Assembly (NCBI GenBank): GCA_964535025.1
Contig: CAZHRW010000143.1
Span: forward strand, 1-23,516
Direction of reading: 5' to 3'
Length of the DNA: 23,516 nt
Origin: JAAYZK01 sp964535025
GTDB lineage: Bacteria; Planctomycetota; Phycisphaerae; SM23-33; FEN-1343
This document shows positions 15,634 through 23,359 of the stretch, piece by piece (position 1 is the first letter of the stretch; every line of letters begins with the position of its first letter). The notes beneath the pieces were generated by a model. That model was not told the origin of the DNA and did no database searches. It saw only the letters and a list, made by a program, of their open reading frames with translations. The position numbers and the translations under genes were made by a program.

Positions 15634-15673
15634 GCGCGTGCGATGTCCGCACACGTGAACACGGAGGCTCCCG

Positions 15674-17035
15674 TTGCTGACGGAAGAGAAGGCCCCCCAG
15701 ATCCTGGCGCAGCTCGTACAGCGGGATTTCGCCGCGGTGAAGCGGGAGCTGCGCGAGCTGGAAAACGCCGATATCGCCGAGCTGATCAAGGAGTTCGGCG
15801 CCGACGCCCAGGCGATGGTCTTCCGCCTGCTGGGGCGCGACCAGGCGGCCGAGGTCTTCAGCCTGCTGCCGTTCGACAGCCAGGAAGCCCTGATCGACCA
15901 CCTGTCCGATGCGTCGGTCACGCAGATCATCAACGACATGTCCCCCGACGACCGGACGGACCTGCTGGAGGAGCTGCCCGGGGAGGTCGCCACCCGCCTG
16001 ATGGGCACACTGCGCGGCCGCGAACGCCGCGTCGCCCAGGCGCTGCTGAACTACCCGCCGGACTCGATCGGCCGCCTGATGACGCCCGAGTATGTTTCCG
16101 TCCCGGCCCACTGGACCGCCCGGGATGTGCTCGACCACATCCGGCGGGTCGCGTTCCAGAAGGAGACGGTCAACGACATCTACGTCGTCGACGCCCAGGG
16201 TAGGCTGCTGGACCACCTCGAACTGCGGGAAGTCGTTCTGGCCGCGGAGGATCGGACCGTCGAAAGCCTCATGAGCGGCCCGGCCGAGGAGCCGGCGCTG
16301 AACGCCTGGGAGGACGAGGAGACGGCCGTCGAGCTGTTCAAGAAGTACGACCTGGCCGCCCTGCCCGTGGTCGACAGCACCGGCGTGCTGGTCGGGATCG
16401 TCACCGGCGACGACGTGCTGGACCTGCAGGAGGAGGAGGACACCGAGGACTTCCAGCTGATGGTCGCCGTCAACGCCCTCGATGAGCCCTACTTCCAGAC
16501 CGGCTACGCCCGCATGATCCGCAAGCGCCTGCCCTGGCTGGTGTTCCTGCTCGTGGCCGAGCTGGGCGCCGCGGTGGCGATCGCGGCGTTCGAGGAGTCG
16601 ATTCGCCGGAACCTCCACCTGATCCTGCTGTTTTTGCCCCTGGTCAACGCCTCGGCCGGCAACGTCGGCAGCCAGATGGCCGGCCTGGTCATCCGCGCCC
16701 TGGCCGTCGGAGAGATGAGCCTCGCCGACGCCGTCCGCGTGGCCGGACGCGAACTGCTGATCGGGATGACCCTGGCGGTGATCCTCAGCGTACTGGCCTT
16801 TGCGTCGACGCTGGTCTTCCGCAGCCCCCCGGCCGTGGGATGGATCCTGGCGACCTCGATGCTCCTGACGCTGACCACCGCCAACCTGGCCGGGGCGATG
16901 ATCCCGCTGACACTCAAACGGCTCGGCCTGGACCCGGCGGTGACGTCGGCGCCGCTGATCGCCTCGCTGATGGATATCGTCAGCGCCATCGTGTACTTCG
17001 GCGCCGCGACCATCATCTTCCACCAGTTTGGGTGA
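15674..17035 (+). CDS. mgtE: Magnesium transporter MgtE
   Basis: MgtE is a homodimeric, Mg2+-gated inner-membrane channel. The 453-residue product has the full architecture: a helical MgtE N domain (about 22-125), paired CBS domains (about 138-255) that sense cytosolic Mg2+, a plug helix (about 256-283) and a five-helix membrane domain (285-453). The pore-loop region FLPLVNASAGNVGSQMAG (320-337) replaces the commoner GTGGNxGSQ form. The conserved Asp in the last helix region is D434 (SLMDIVSAI), after LGLDPAVTSAPLI. The start is TTG at 15674, with GGAGG six bases upstream and no better in-frame codon nearby. A tight hairpin follows the stop. The next gene starts 92 bases later on the same strand. 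Confidence 0.96.
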   Translation: MLTEEKAPQILAQLVQRDFAAVKRELRELENADIAELIKEFGADAQAMVFRLLGRDQAAEVFSLLPFDSQEALIDHLSDASVTQIINDMSPDDRTDLLEELPGEVATRLMGTLRGRERRVAQALLNYPPDSIGRLMTPEYVSVPAHWTARDVLDHIRRVAFQKETVNDIYVVDAQGRLLDHLELREVVLAAEDRTVESLMSGPAEEPALNAWEDEETAVELFKKYDLAALPVVDSTGVLVGIVTGDDVLDLQEEEDTEDFQLMVAVNALDEPYFQTGYARMIRKRLPWLVFLLVAELGAAVAIAAFEESIRRNLHLILLFLPLVNASAGNVGSQMAGLVIRALAVGEMSLADAVRVAGRELLIGMTLAVILSVLAFASTLVFRSPPAVGWILATSMLLTLTTANLAGAMIPLTLKRLGLDPAVTSAPLIASLMDIVSAIVYFGAATIIFHQFG

Positions 17036-17043
17036 GCGCGGCA

Positions 17044-17062
17044 GGCTGGAGGTTCTCCAGCC
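17044..17062 (+). terminator. Perfect triloop hairpin after mgtE
   Basis: GGCTGGAG, loop GTT, CTCCAGCC: an 8-bp perfect stem starting 8 bases after the mgtE stop codon. There is no immediate T-run (GGAGAAAC follows), so it may be a weak or factor-assisted terminator, or a 3'-end stabiliser. Confidence 0.5.
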
Positions 17063-17074
17063 GGAGAAACAGTC

Positions 17075-17105
17075 GTTTTCGAGTTTCGGATTTCGAGTTT
17101 CAAGC
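17075..17105. repeat. TTCG-type intergenic repeat, single arm
   Basis: TTTCGAGTTTCGGATTTCG continues into AGTTTCAAGC. The same word set (TTCGAG, TTTCGGATTT) occurs in the right arm at 4277-4302. The copy fills the mgtE-downstream gap and is much richer in A and T than its surroundings. Confidence 0.55.
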
Positions 17106-17127
17106 TTTTGCCGTTCTGGAGGTTAGG

Positions 17128-17574
17128 GTGGAAATCTTTCTGGCCGGCATCATCCAGGGCTCGTTGACCGCGGCGACGATTCACGACCAGGACTGGCGGA
17201 CGCCGATCCGCGAGGCCCTGCGGACCCACTGCGCAAGGGCCAGCGTTTACTGCCACTTCGAGGCGAACCCCGACAGCATCACCTACGACGACGAGCGGAT
17301 GATCGCCACGCTCGCCGAGGGCAACCGACGGGCGGCGGCGTCCGACGTGGTGATCTGCTGGCTGCCGGAAGCGTCCATGGGCACCGCCATCGAGATGTAC
17401 CTGGCCGCCCAAGCCGGCGCCGTCGTCCTGACGATCAGCCCGATGACCGCCAACTGGGTGATCCGCGCCTACAGCGACCGGATCTTCGGCGAGATCGAGG
17501 CCTTTGAAGCGTTCCTCGCCGGCGGCGAACTGGAAGATCTCGTCGATCGCAAGCGCCGGGAGCACCGCCGATGA
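17128..17574 (+). CDS. Nucleoside 2-deoxyribosyltransferase-like protein
   Basis: A 148-residue protein with a Rossmann-like pattern: beta strand and loop EIFLAGIIQGS at the N-terminus, SDVVICWLPEASMGTAIEM at 72-90 and AQAGAVVLTISP (94-105). The Gly-Thr-x-x-Glu motif (G85, T86, E89), followed by a small-residue helix, is the site of the catalytic Glu in nucleoside 2-deoxyribosyltransferases, which move deoxyribose between bases. The related broader family includes nucleotide N-glycosidases. The exact activity is not established here. The start is GTG 17128 with GGAGG five bases upstream; the longer open frame runs inside mgtE and is rejected. Its stop overlaps the rlmN start (ATGA), so translation of the two is probably coupled. 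Confidence 0.75.
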   Translation: MEIFLAGIIQGSLTAATIHDQDWRTPIREALRTHCARASVYCHFEANPDSITYDDERMIATLAEGNRRAAASDVVICWLPEASMGTAIEMYLAAQAGAVVLTISPMTANWVIRAYSDRIFGEIEAFEAFLAGGELEDLVDRKRREHRR

Positions 17575-18650
17575 CGCCCGCTAAGCCGCTGCTGGCAATG
17601 ACATTGGACGACCTGACCGAGGCCATGGCCGCCTGGGGTCAGCCGGCGTTCCGCGCCCGCCAGGTGTTCCGGTGGGTCTGGCCCCGCCGGCAGGTGGACG
17701 TCGCGGCCATGACGAACCTCCCGGCGGCCCTGCGCGAGCGGCTCGCCGAGTACCTGCCCCCGTTGACCGGCCGGATCGTCCGGCGGACGGACGCGGCCGA
17801 CGGGGTCGCCAAACTCCTGCTGGCCTGGGGCGACGGCGAGACGAGCGAGACGGTCCTGATCCCCACCCGCCCCGGCGAGGCGGCCCGGCCGCGGCGGACG
17901 GCGTGTGTCTCGACGCAGGTGGGCTGCCCCATCGGCTGCCGGTTCTGCGCCAGCGGCCTGGGCGGCCTGCGGCGGGACCTGGGGGCGGGCGAGATCGTCG
18001 AGCAGGTCATCCAGTCGGATGTCCTCCTGGCCGCCGACGCGGGCAACCCGGACGCGCCGCCGCGCGTAACCCACGTCGTGCTCATGGGTACCGGCGAACC
18101 GCTGGCCAACTACGACGCGACCGTCCAGGCCTGCCGCATCCTCATCGACCCGGACCGCGGCGGGCTGAGCGCCCGCCGGCTGACGCTCTCGACGGTCGGC
18201 TACCCCGACCGCATCCGCCGCCTGGCCGACGAGGGGATCCCCCTGACGCTGGCAATCAGCCTCCACGCGCCCACCGACAGCCTCCGACAGGAGCTGATCC
18301 CCGCCGCCAGCCGCTGGACGATCGACGAACTCGTCGCCGCCGCCCGGACGTACTTCGAGCGCACCGGGCGGGAAATCACGCTGGAATATGTGCTTCTGGC
18401 CGATATCAACGATAGCCCCCGCTGCGCCGAGCAATTGGCGGCCGTGGCCAAACAGCTCCGGTGCAATGTGAACCTGATTCGTTACAATGAGGTCGCCGAA
18501 CTGCCCTACCGTCGTCCGGGCGAGGGCGCCGTGCGGCGGTTCCGCGATCGCCTCAGCCGTGCGGGCGTCAACGTGCACGTTCGCGCCAGCCGCGGCGCCG
18601 ACGCCGACGCCGCGTGCGGCCAGTTGCGCCGGCGCGCCACCACGCCGTGA
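17571..18650 (+). CDS. rlmN: Dual-specificity 23S rRNA/tRNA adenine-C2 methyltransferase RlmN
   Basis: RlmN is a radical-SAM enzyme that methylates C2 of A2503 in 23S rRNA and A37 in some tRNAs. The 359-residue product has the CxxxCxxC cluster CPIGCRFC (C119, C123, C126) and VLMGTGEPLANY for SAM binding. It also has STVGYPDRI and ISLHAPTDSLR, and the conserved C-terminal cysteine C349 (DADAACGQL) that carries the methyl intermediate. The N-terminal helical domain (FRARQVFRWVWPR) is typical. The start codon overlaps the stop of the preceding gene. The sigma factor gene follows 15 bases after the stop. Confidence 0.96.
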   Translation: MTPAKPLLAMTLDDLTEAMAAWGQPAFRARQVFRWVWPRRQVDVAAMTNLPAALRERLAEYLPPLTGRIVRRTDAADGVAKLLLAWGDGETSETVLIPTRPGEAARPRRTACVSTQVGCPIGCRFCASGLGGLRRDLGAGEIVEQVIQSDVLLAADAGNPDAPPRVTHVVLMGTGEPLANYDATVQACRILIDPDRGGLSARRLTLSTVGYPDRIRRLADEGIPLTLAISLHAPTDSLRQELIPAASRWTIDELVAAARTYFERTGREITLEYVLLADINDSPRCAEQLAAVAKQLRCNVNLIRYNEVAELPYRRPGEGAVRRFRDRLSRAGVNVHVRASRGADADAACGQLRRRATTP

Positions 18651-18665
18651 CAAGCCGTCAGCCTT

Positions 18666-19358
18666 ATGACAATGGACACCATGGCGACCGAACCTCGAAG
18701 GCGTAAGTCCAACAGCGACAACGGTTCGTCCGGCCTCCCGGCCGCGACGCCGGCGCTGCGCCGCGCCGGCGGGTGGGCCGACTGGGACGAGGATGTCCAG
18801 CTCATGCTGGCCTTCCAGGACGGCGACGAGAGCGCCTTCGCGACGCTCATCGAGCGGAACCAGGGGCGGGTCCATGCCCTGGTGTATCGGTTCCTCTCCG
18901 GCAGCGCCGACGTGGAAGATATTGTACAGGAAGTGTTTGTGCGCGTCTTCCGCTCGGCACAGCGCTACACGCCCAATGCGAAGTTCTCCACGTGGCTGTA
19001 CCGCATCACGGCGAACCTCTGCATGAATGCCGTTCGCAACCGTAGCAAAAGGAAGCGTTTGCGCCTCGTCACGACCGCCGAGACCCCCGAGGAGTTCGCC
19101 GCGGCCGACGTGGCCGACGAGAAGGTCCCCCCGCCGGAGGCCGCCCTCCGCGAGGCGGAACTGGCCGAGCGGATCCGCCGGGCCGTCGAGCGCCTGCCCC
19201 ACAACCAGCGGATGGCCATGGTCCTGGTGCGTTACGAGCACATGGATTACCAGCAGATCGCCGAGGTGCTCGGCTGCACGACCATGGCCGTCAAGAGCCT
19301 TTTGAGTCGCGCCAGGGCCCACCTGCGCGACGCCCTGGCCGACGACCTGAAGCCGTGA
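18666..19358 (+). CDS. ECF (sigma-70 family) RNA polymerase sigma factor
   Basis: The 230-residue product has sigma region 2 (about 44-130), with LMLAFQDGDESAFATLIERN and DVEDIVQEVFVRVFRSAQRY, plus FSTWLYRITANLCMNAVR. Region 4 (about 165-225) has LPHNQRMAMVLVRYEHMDYQ, then IAEVLGCTTMAVKSLLSRAR, the helix-turn-helix that contacts the -35 element. It has an extra disordered N-terminus of about 40 residues. Three in-frame ATGs (18666, 18672, 18681) are possible and none has a clear ribosome binding site. Coupling to rlmN 15 bases upstream may supply translation. The next gene encodes its likely anti-sigma factor. Confidence 0.94.
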   Translation: MTMDTMATEPRRRKSNSDNGSSGLPAATPALRRAGGWADWDEDVQLMLAFQDGDESAFATLIERNQGRVHALVYRFLSGSADVEDIVQEVFVRVFRSAQRYTPNAKFSTWLYRITANLCMNAVRNRSKRKRLRLVTTAETPEEFAAADVADEKVPPPEAALREAELAERIRRAVERLPHNQRMAMVLVRYEHMDYQQIAEVLGCTTMAVKSLLSRARAHLRDALADDLKP

Positions 19359-19447
19359 TTCACAAATAAGTTGCGCCGTGAGACGAAAAAAAGGTGGCCC
19401 AAGCCGAATCCCGCGGGCCGGCGGCGGGTTTCAGTGTATGAGACGCC

Positions 19448-20431
19448 ATGGTTGACAAGCACCTGACATCCACGCAGCGCGAGCAACTCAGCGCGTACCT
19501 CGACGGCGAACTGCCGGCCGACCAAGCCGCGGCGGTCGCCGCGCGGATCGCCGGCGATCCCCGCTGGCAGGCTGCGGCGGCTGAGTTCGAACGGCTCAAT
19601 GAGGTGCTCGATCGCTGGACGGCCCCGCGGATGCAGCGGGATCTGACGGCGTCGATCCTCGCCGAGGCTCGCCGTAAGCCACCGCGCCCCATGTGGATGC
19701 GCTGGCTGGCCCCGCTGAGCGCCGCGGCGGCGATCGTCGTGGCGGTGATGTTGTCGATCGACCCGCCGGCGCCGAAGGTGGCGACGCTCCCCTCGCCGGG
19801 CGACGACGGCGAGGCGGTCGTGCAGGCCGACGATCGGCCCGCGCCGGATGCGGCGGCGTCGGATGATCCGCTCGAGCACGCCGTCGCAGCGCTGCCGCCG
19901 AAGGATCAGTTCGTCGTCGAAAACCTCGACGTGTTCGCCGATTACCACGTGCTGGCCCACTTCGACACGCTGCGGGCGATCGCGGCCGAGGCCGTGATGG
20001 GCTCGCCGGAACCGTCGGACGGACAAATGGTTAGCGTGGATCAGCAGCTTCGCATGAAACGACGGCTGCTGATGGACGAGGCCTCGCTGGTGGCGACCCT
20101 CGAGGCCAACCGCCGGCGGTGGGAGCAGATGACACCAACGCAGCAGGAACAACTGCGGGATTACGCCTACGCCTTCCGCGCCGCCGACGAGGTCGAGCAG
20201 GTCGAGATCCTCGCCGCCTGGGAAGCGTTCTGGCGGATGGACGACGACGAGCGAGACACCTATCGCCAGCGTGCCGCGTGGGTTATCGACATCATCGCCG
20301 CGCTCACCGACGCCGAGCGCGCCCGCCTGCTGGCCCTGTCGCCCGCGGACCGCGCCGCCGAGCTGCTGCGGCTGCGGGAAGCCTCGGCCGCCGAGAACGC
20401 CCCGCCGACGACGTTGCCGTCCGAACGATAG
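19448..20431 (+). CDS. Membrane-anchored anti-sigma factor, zinc-free, with DUF3106-like C-terminal region
   Basis: The N-terminus (STQREQLSAYLDGELPADQ, about 8-26, continuing to about 75) has the short helical anti-sigma domain pattern. The protein contains no cysteine, so the HxxxCxxC zinc motif of many anti-sigma factors is absent. One membrane helix (about 86-103, LAPLSAAAAIVVAVMLSI) places residues 104-327 outside the cytoplasm. That part has a Pro/Ala/Asp-rich linker and then helical repeats around Trp and Leu (RRRWEQMTPTQQEQLRDYAY, AAWEAFWRMDDDERDTYRQR, ALTDAERARLLALSPADRAA), similar in style to DUF3106. The gene begins 89 bases after the ECF sigma gene. The role is inferred from this pairing: holding the sigma factor until an envelope signal. 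The ribosome binding site is weak. Confidence 0.8.
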   Translation: MVDKHLTSTQREQLSAYLDGELPADQAAAVAARIAGDPRWQAAAAEFERLNEVLDRWTAPRMQRDLTASILAEARRKPPRPMWMRWLAPLSAAAAIVVAVMLSIDPPAPKVATLPSPGDDGEAVVQADDRPAPDAAASDDPLEHAVAALPPKDQFVVENLDVFADYHVLAHFDTLRAIAAEAVMGSPEPSDGQMVSVDQQLRMKRRLLMDEASLVATLEANRRRWEQMTPTQQEQLRDYAYAFRAADEVEQVEILAAWEAFWRMDDDERDTYRQRAAWVIDIIAALTDAERARLLALSPADRAAELLRLREASAAENAPPTTLPSER

Positions 20432-20434
20432 AGG

Positions 20435-21547
20435 CTAACCCATCTCCGCCAGGCGGTAGATCAGCAGCAGGTCCTCGCAAACCTTTTCCACGTCAGGCGT
20501 TGGCAGCGCTATCGCATCGGCCAGCCTGTCGCACTCCCTGCCCACCACCGCCGGCAGGCCTTCGCGCCCGCCCAGCAGGCGCGGGGCGAGGAAGACCCAC
20601 AGCTCGTCGACGGCCGCGGCCCGCAGGAGGCTTCCGGCGACGCCGGGGCCGCCCTCGACGAGCAGGCGGGTCCAGCGGCGACGGCCGAGCTCGGCCAGCA
20701 GCGCGTCGGGGTCGACGCCCTCGTCGCACGCGTCAAGCGCCACAACCTCGGCTCCGGCCGCGACTAACGCGTCGGCGTGCTCGCGGCGGGCCGCGAGGGC
20801 CTCGTGCGTGGTGGCCACCAGCACCGCAGCCGCGTCGATCGTGCGGATCACCTGGGCGTCGGCGGGGGTCCTGAGGCGGTCATCCAGTATAACCCGTGTG
20901 GGCGTACGGCCTTGGCCGCTTCGGTTGGTCAGCAGCGGGTCGTCGGCGGCCACCGTGCCGGCGCCGACGGCGATCCCGTCGCACCAGCCGCGAAGCTCGT
21001 GGACCCGCCGGCGGGCCGCTTCGCCGCTGATCCAGCGGCTCTGGCCGGTTCGCGTGGCGACGCGGCCGTCGAGCGTCTGGGCCCATTTGAGTATAACCCA
21101 CGGCTTGGCCTGCGTTTGCAGCTTCAGGTACGCCGCGAGCTGCCGGCGGATCTTCGCGGCGCCGACGCCGACGACCACCTCGATGCCCGCCTCCCGCAGG
21201 CGGGCGATGCCGCGGCCGGCCACCTGCTCGAAGGGGTCGACCAGCCCCACCACCACGCGGGCGATCCCCGCGGCGATGATCGCGTCGGTGCAGGGGGGAG
21301 TTTTTCCATAATGGCAGCATGGTTCAAGGGTTACGTACATCGTCGCGCCCGAGCTCGCCGGCGCGTCGGCCAGGGCGCGGACCTCGGCGTGGTCGCCGCC
21401 GTAGGGCTGGGTCCAGCCGCGGCCGACGACTCGGCCGTCGCGGACGATCACCGCGCCGACCATCGGGTTGGGCTCGACGAGCCCGATCCCCCGCCCGGCC
21501 AACGCGATCGCCTCATCCATGAACGTCTCGTCGTCGCACATGGCCAT
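20435..21547 (-). CDS. ribD: Bifunctional riboflavin biosynthesis deaminase/reductase RibD
   Basis: RibD deaminates the pyrimidine intermediate formed from GTP and reduces its ribose, steps two and three of riboflavin synthesis. From ATG 21547 (370 residues), the N-terminal deaminase carries the zinc site: H53 and the catalytic E55 in GDHAEVRAL, then C77 and C86 in PCCHYGKTPPC. The C-terminal reductase (about 150-370) shows LKWAQTLDGRVATRTGQSRW, TVAADDPLLTNR and LLVEGGPGVAGSLL. The start is uncertain: ATG 21541 and an upstream ATG at 21640 are also in frame. TTGACA (21577-21572) lies just upstream of the chosen start without a clear -10 box. No other riboflavin gene or FMN riboswitch is adjacent. 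It is convergent with the anti-sigma gene, with 3 bases between the stops. Confidence 0.95.
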   Translation of the reverse strand: MAMCDDETFMDEAIALAGRGIGLVEPNPMVGAVIVRDGRVVGRGWTQPYGGDHAEVRALADAPASSGATMYVTLEPCCHYGKTPPCTDAIIAAGIARVVVGLVDPFEQVAGRGIARLREAGIEVVVGVGAAKIRRQLAAYLKLQTQAKPWVILKWAQTLDGRVATRTGQSRWISGEAARRRVHELRGWCDGIAVGAGTVAADDPLLTNRSGQGRTPTRVILDDRLRTPADAQVIRTIDAAAVLVATTHEALAARREHADALVAAGAEVVALDACDEGVDPDALLAELGRRRWTRLLVEGGPGVAGSLLRAAAVDELWVFLAPRLLGGREGLPAVVGRECDRLADAIALPTPDVEKVCEDLLLIYRLAEMG

Positions 21548-21708
21548 CACGATCGATGATTTCCCGCCCGCTGTCAAGTGCCCCGTCCGCTGCTTAAGCC
21601 CGCGGGGCAAACGGACGATTGAGACAACAGGACCGGGCATAAGGTCCGCGCCGACAAGCGGTAGGCCGCAGGTAGCCTCTCGGGCCTCCAGCGGCCGGAA
21701 GAGCCTCC

Positions 21709-22911
21709 ATGTTACTGGTAAGTGTGAATCGACTGACGCCGGGGATGGTCACCGCGGTGCCCATCGGCCATCCGCACCGCTACGAGACCCACCTGGTGCA
21801 GGCGAACATCCGGCTCGACAGGCGGGCGATCAACCGGCTGAAGGAGCTGAAGGTCCCCCACGCGTGGGTCTGCCACCCGCTGATGGAGGACCTCGACGGG
21901 CTGATCGGCTCGCGGGTCCCCGACAGCCGGCGGGCGATCTACGACACGATCAAGCGGGGATTCAACGAGTTACAGCACCGGGCGATCACCGTCGACGACT
22001 ACCGGCGCTACTGCAACGTCATCAGCACGCTGATCGGCGAGCTGCTCGGGCGAGACGCCAAGATCGCCGACCTGGCCGAGCGGCTGTTCACCGAGGGCGA
22101 CGAGCTGTCAAGCCATTGCTCCAACGTCGCTTACCTGGCCGTGACGATCGGGATGCACCTGGAGGACTACATCATCGGCGAGCGGCCCAGCGCCGCGCCG
22201 CACATCGCCCGCGACCTGACCAGCCTGGGCGTGGGGGCGATGCTCCACGATATCGGCAAGCTCAGCGGCGACGGTCACTTGCGCGACCAGCACCAGTTCG
22301 CCGACTCGCTCGACGACGACTATGCCGACCACGTCATGTCCGGGTATCTGCTGCTGCGCGAGCGGGTCAACCCCGTCGCCGCGGCGATCGCCCTGCACCA
22401 CCACCAGCGGTGGGATGGCGCGGGCTTCCCGGACATGACCGGCCTGACCCACGGCCGTCACCACGGGCCGTTCAGCGGGCGGCGGATCCACATCTTCGCA
22501 CGTATCGTCAGTGCTGCCAATGCTTTCGATAACCTCACCCACCCGGCCGACGGCCCCCGGCGCCCCGGGATCTACGCCCTGCACCGCCTGCAGAGCGAGG
22601 AGATGGCCATCCGCTTCGATCCGGTCGTCCTCGATGCCCTCCTGCGGTACCTGCCGCCGTTCCCGACCGGGGCGCAGGTGTTCCTGTCCAACGGGCGGGA
22701 GGCGGCGGTGACGGCGATGAACCCCAACCAGCCGTGTCGTCCAACCGTCCGGTATATCGACGATTACGCCGACGGGGCCGACCTGGACCTCACACGCCAC
22801 CCGGAGCTGGACATCGTCGAGAGCCAGGGCCTGGCCGTCGGCGACTGGCTGTTCCACCTGCCGCCCCGGCGCAATGCCTTCGACGCGGCCATGCGCGAGT
22901 CGGTCGTCTGA
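21709..22911 (+). CDS. HD-GYP-type phosphodiesterase, variant motif
   Basis: HD-GYP proteins hydrolyse cyclic di-GMP or related dinucleotides. The 400-residue cytoplasmic product has an N-terminal region typical of the family (VNRLTPGMV, about 6-14). The metal-binding core has H136 (SSHCSNVA), H180-D181 with K184 (AMLHDIGKL), H208 (ADHVMSG), H231/H232 (ALHHHQRWDGAGFPD) and D274 (SAANAFDNLT). The HHExxDGxGYP signature is altered: Glu is Gln (Q233) and Tyr is Phe (F240). A C-terminal beta region (VFLSNGREAAVTAMNPNQ) completes it. There is no receiver domain, so the input is unknown. A GGAAGAG ribosome binding site precedes the ATG. It is divergent from ribD. Activity is likely but the altered motif leaves doubt. 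Confidence 0.88.
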   Translation: MLLVSVNRLTPGMVTAVPIGHPHRYETHLVQANIRLDRRAINRLKELKVPHAWVCHPLMEDLDGLIGSRVPDSRRAIYDTIKRGFNELQHRAITVDDYRRYCNVISTLIGELLGRDAKIADLAERLFTEGDELSSHCSNVAYLAVTIGMHLEDYIIGERPSAAPHIARDLTSLGVGAMLHDIGKLSGDGHLRDQHQFADSLDDDYADHVMSGYLLLRERVNPVAAAIALHHHQRWDGAGFPDMTGLTHGRHHGPFSGRRIHIFARIVSAANAFDNLTHPADGPRRPGIYALHRLQSEEMAIRFDPVVLDALLRYLPPFPTGAQVFLSNGREAAVTAMNPNQPCRPTVRYIDDYADGADLDLTRHPELDIVESQGLAVGDWLFHLPPRRNAFDAAMRESVV

Positions 22912-22987
22912 ACATCGCGCCGGGGTTATCGGGGACATGATACCCTGCGAAGCCCCGCGATTTCGGCCCTCTCGGACGCCGTCGGCC

Positions 22988-23219
22988 CGGCATAAAACCC
23001 GAATTCTCGGTTATTTTACCCAGTTTAAACGGCATAAACCCCGAATTCTCCGAATTCTCCGAATTCTCAATTCCCCCCGTCTTCCCAGCTTGCCCCGCTT
23101 AACGCGCCGACCTGCCATAATGGCCGTCAGGCTCGTATACCGTCCCCCTATAGATGCGCGCGCCTTGCATCCGGCATAAAACCCGAATTCTCCGAATTCT
23201 CCGTTATTTTACCCAGTTT
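22988..23219. repeat. Three copies of an AT-rich intergenic element with 9-bp GAATTCTCC units
   Basis: CGGCATAAAACCC begins copies at 22988 and 23172, and CGGCATAAACCCC begins a third at 23030. Each is followed by one to three GAATTCTC(C) units. Copies one and three then end in TTATTTTACCCAGTTT (23011-23026 and 23204-23219). Copy two ends differently (AATTCCCCCC). The elements are much poorer in G and C than the rest of the window. Confidence 0.9.
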
Positions 23220-23265
23220 GACAGGGCGGATCGAGGGGCCGTGCGGGGAGTAGTTTGTTCAGTTT

Positions 23266-23356
23266 GATCGGACGGGTCGGACGGGTCGGACCGATCCGAC
23301 CGATCCGATCGATCCGACCGATCCGACTGATCCGACTGATCCGACTGATCCGACCC
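23266..23356. repeat. 9-bp tandem repeat, GATCCGACY type
   Basis: About ten units of period 9 are present, drifting from GGTCGGACG to CGATCCGAC and then TGATCCGAC. Because the period is a multiple of three, the array is open in frames on both strands, encoding Ile-Arg-Leu/Pro and Ile-Ser-Arg repeats. There is no evidence that it is translated. Confidence 0.9.
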
Positions 23357-23359
23357 GGG

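Noticed and set aside
15401..15673. M-box magnesium riboswitch before mgtE
   Set aside because: The proposed promoter leaves a leader of only about 35 bases, and no M-box consensus was recognised.
21548..21708. FMN riboswitch before ribD
   Set aside because: No RFN element motifs are visible, and the likely leader is very short.
22988..23356. CRISPR array
   Set aside because: Repeat units are 9 bp and contiguous, or widely spaced elements without regular unique spacers, and no cas gene is present.
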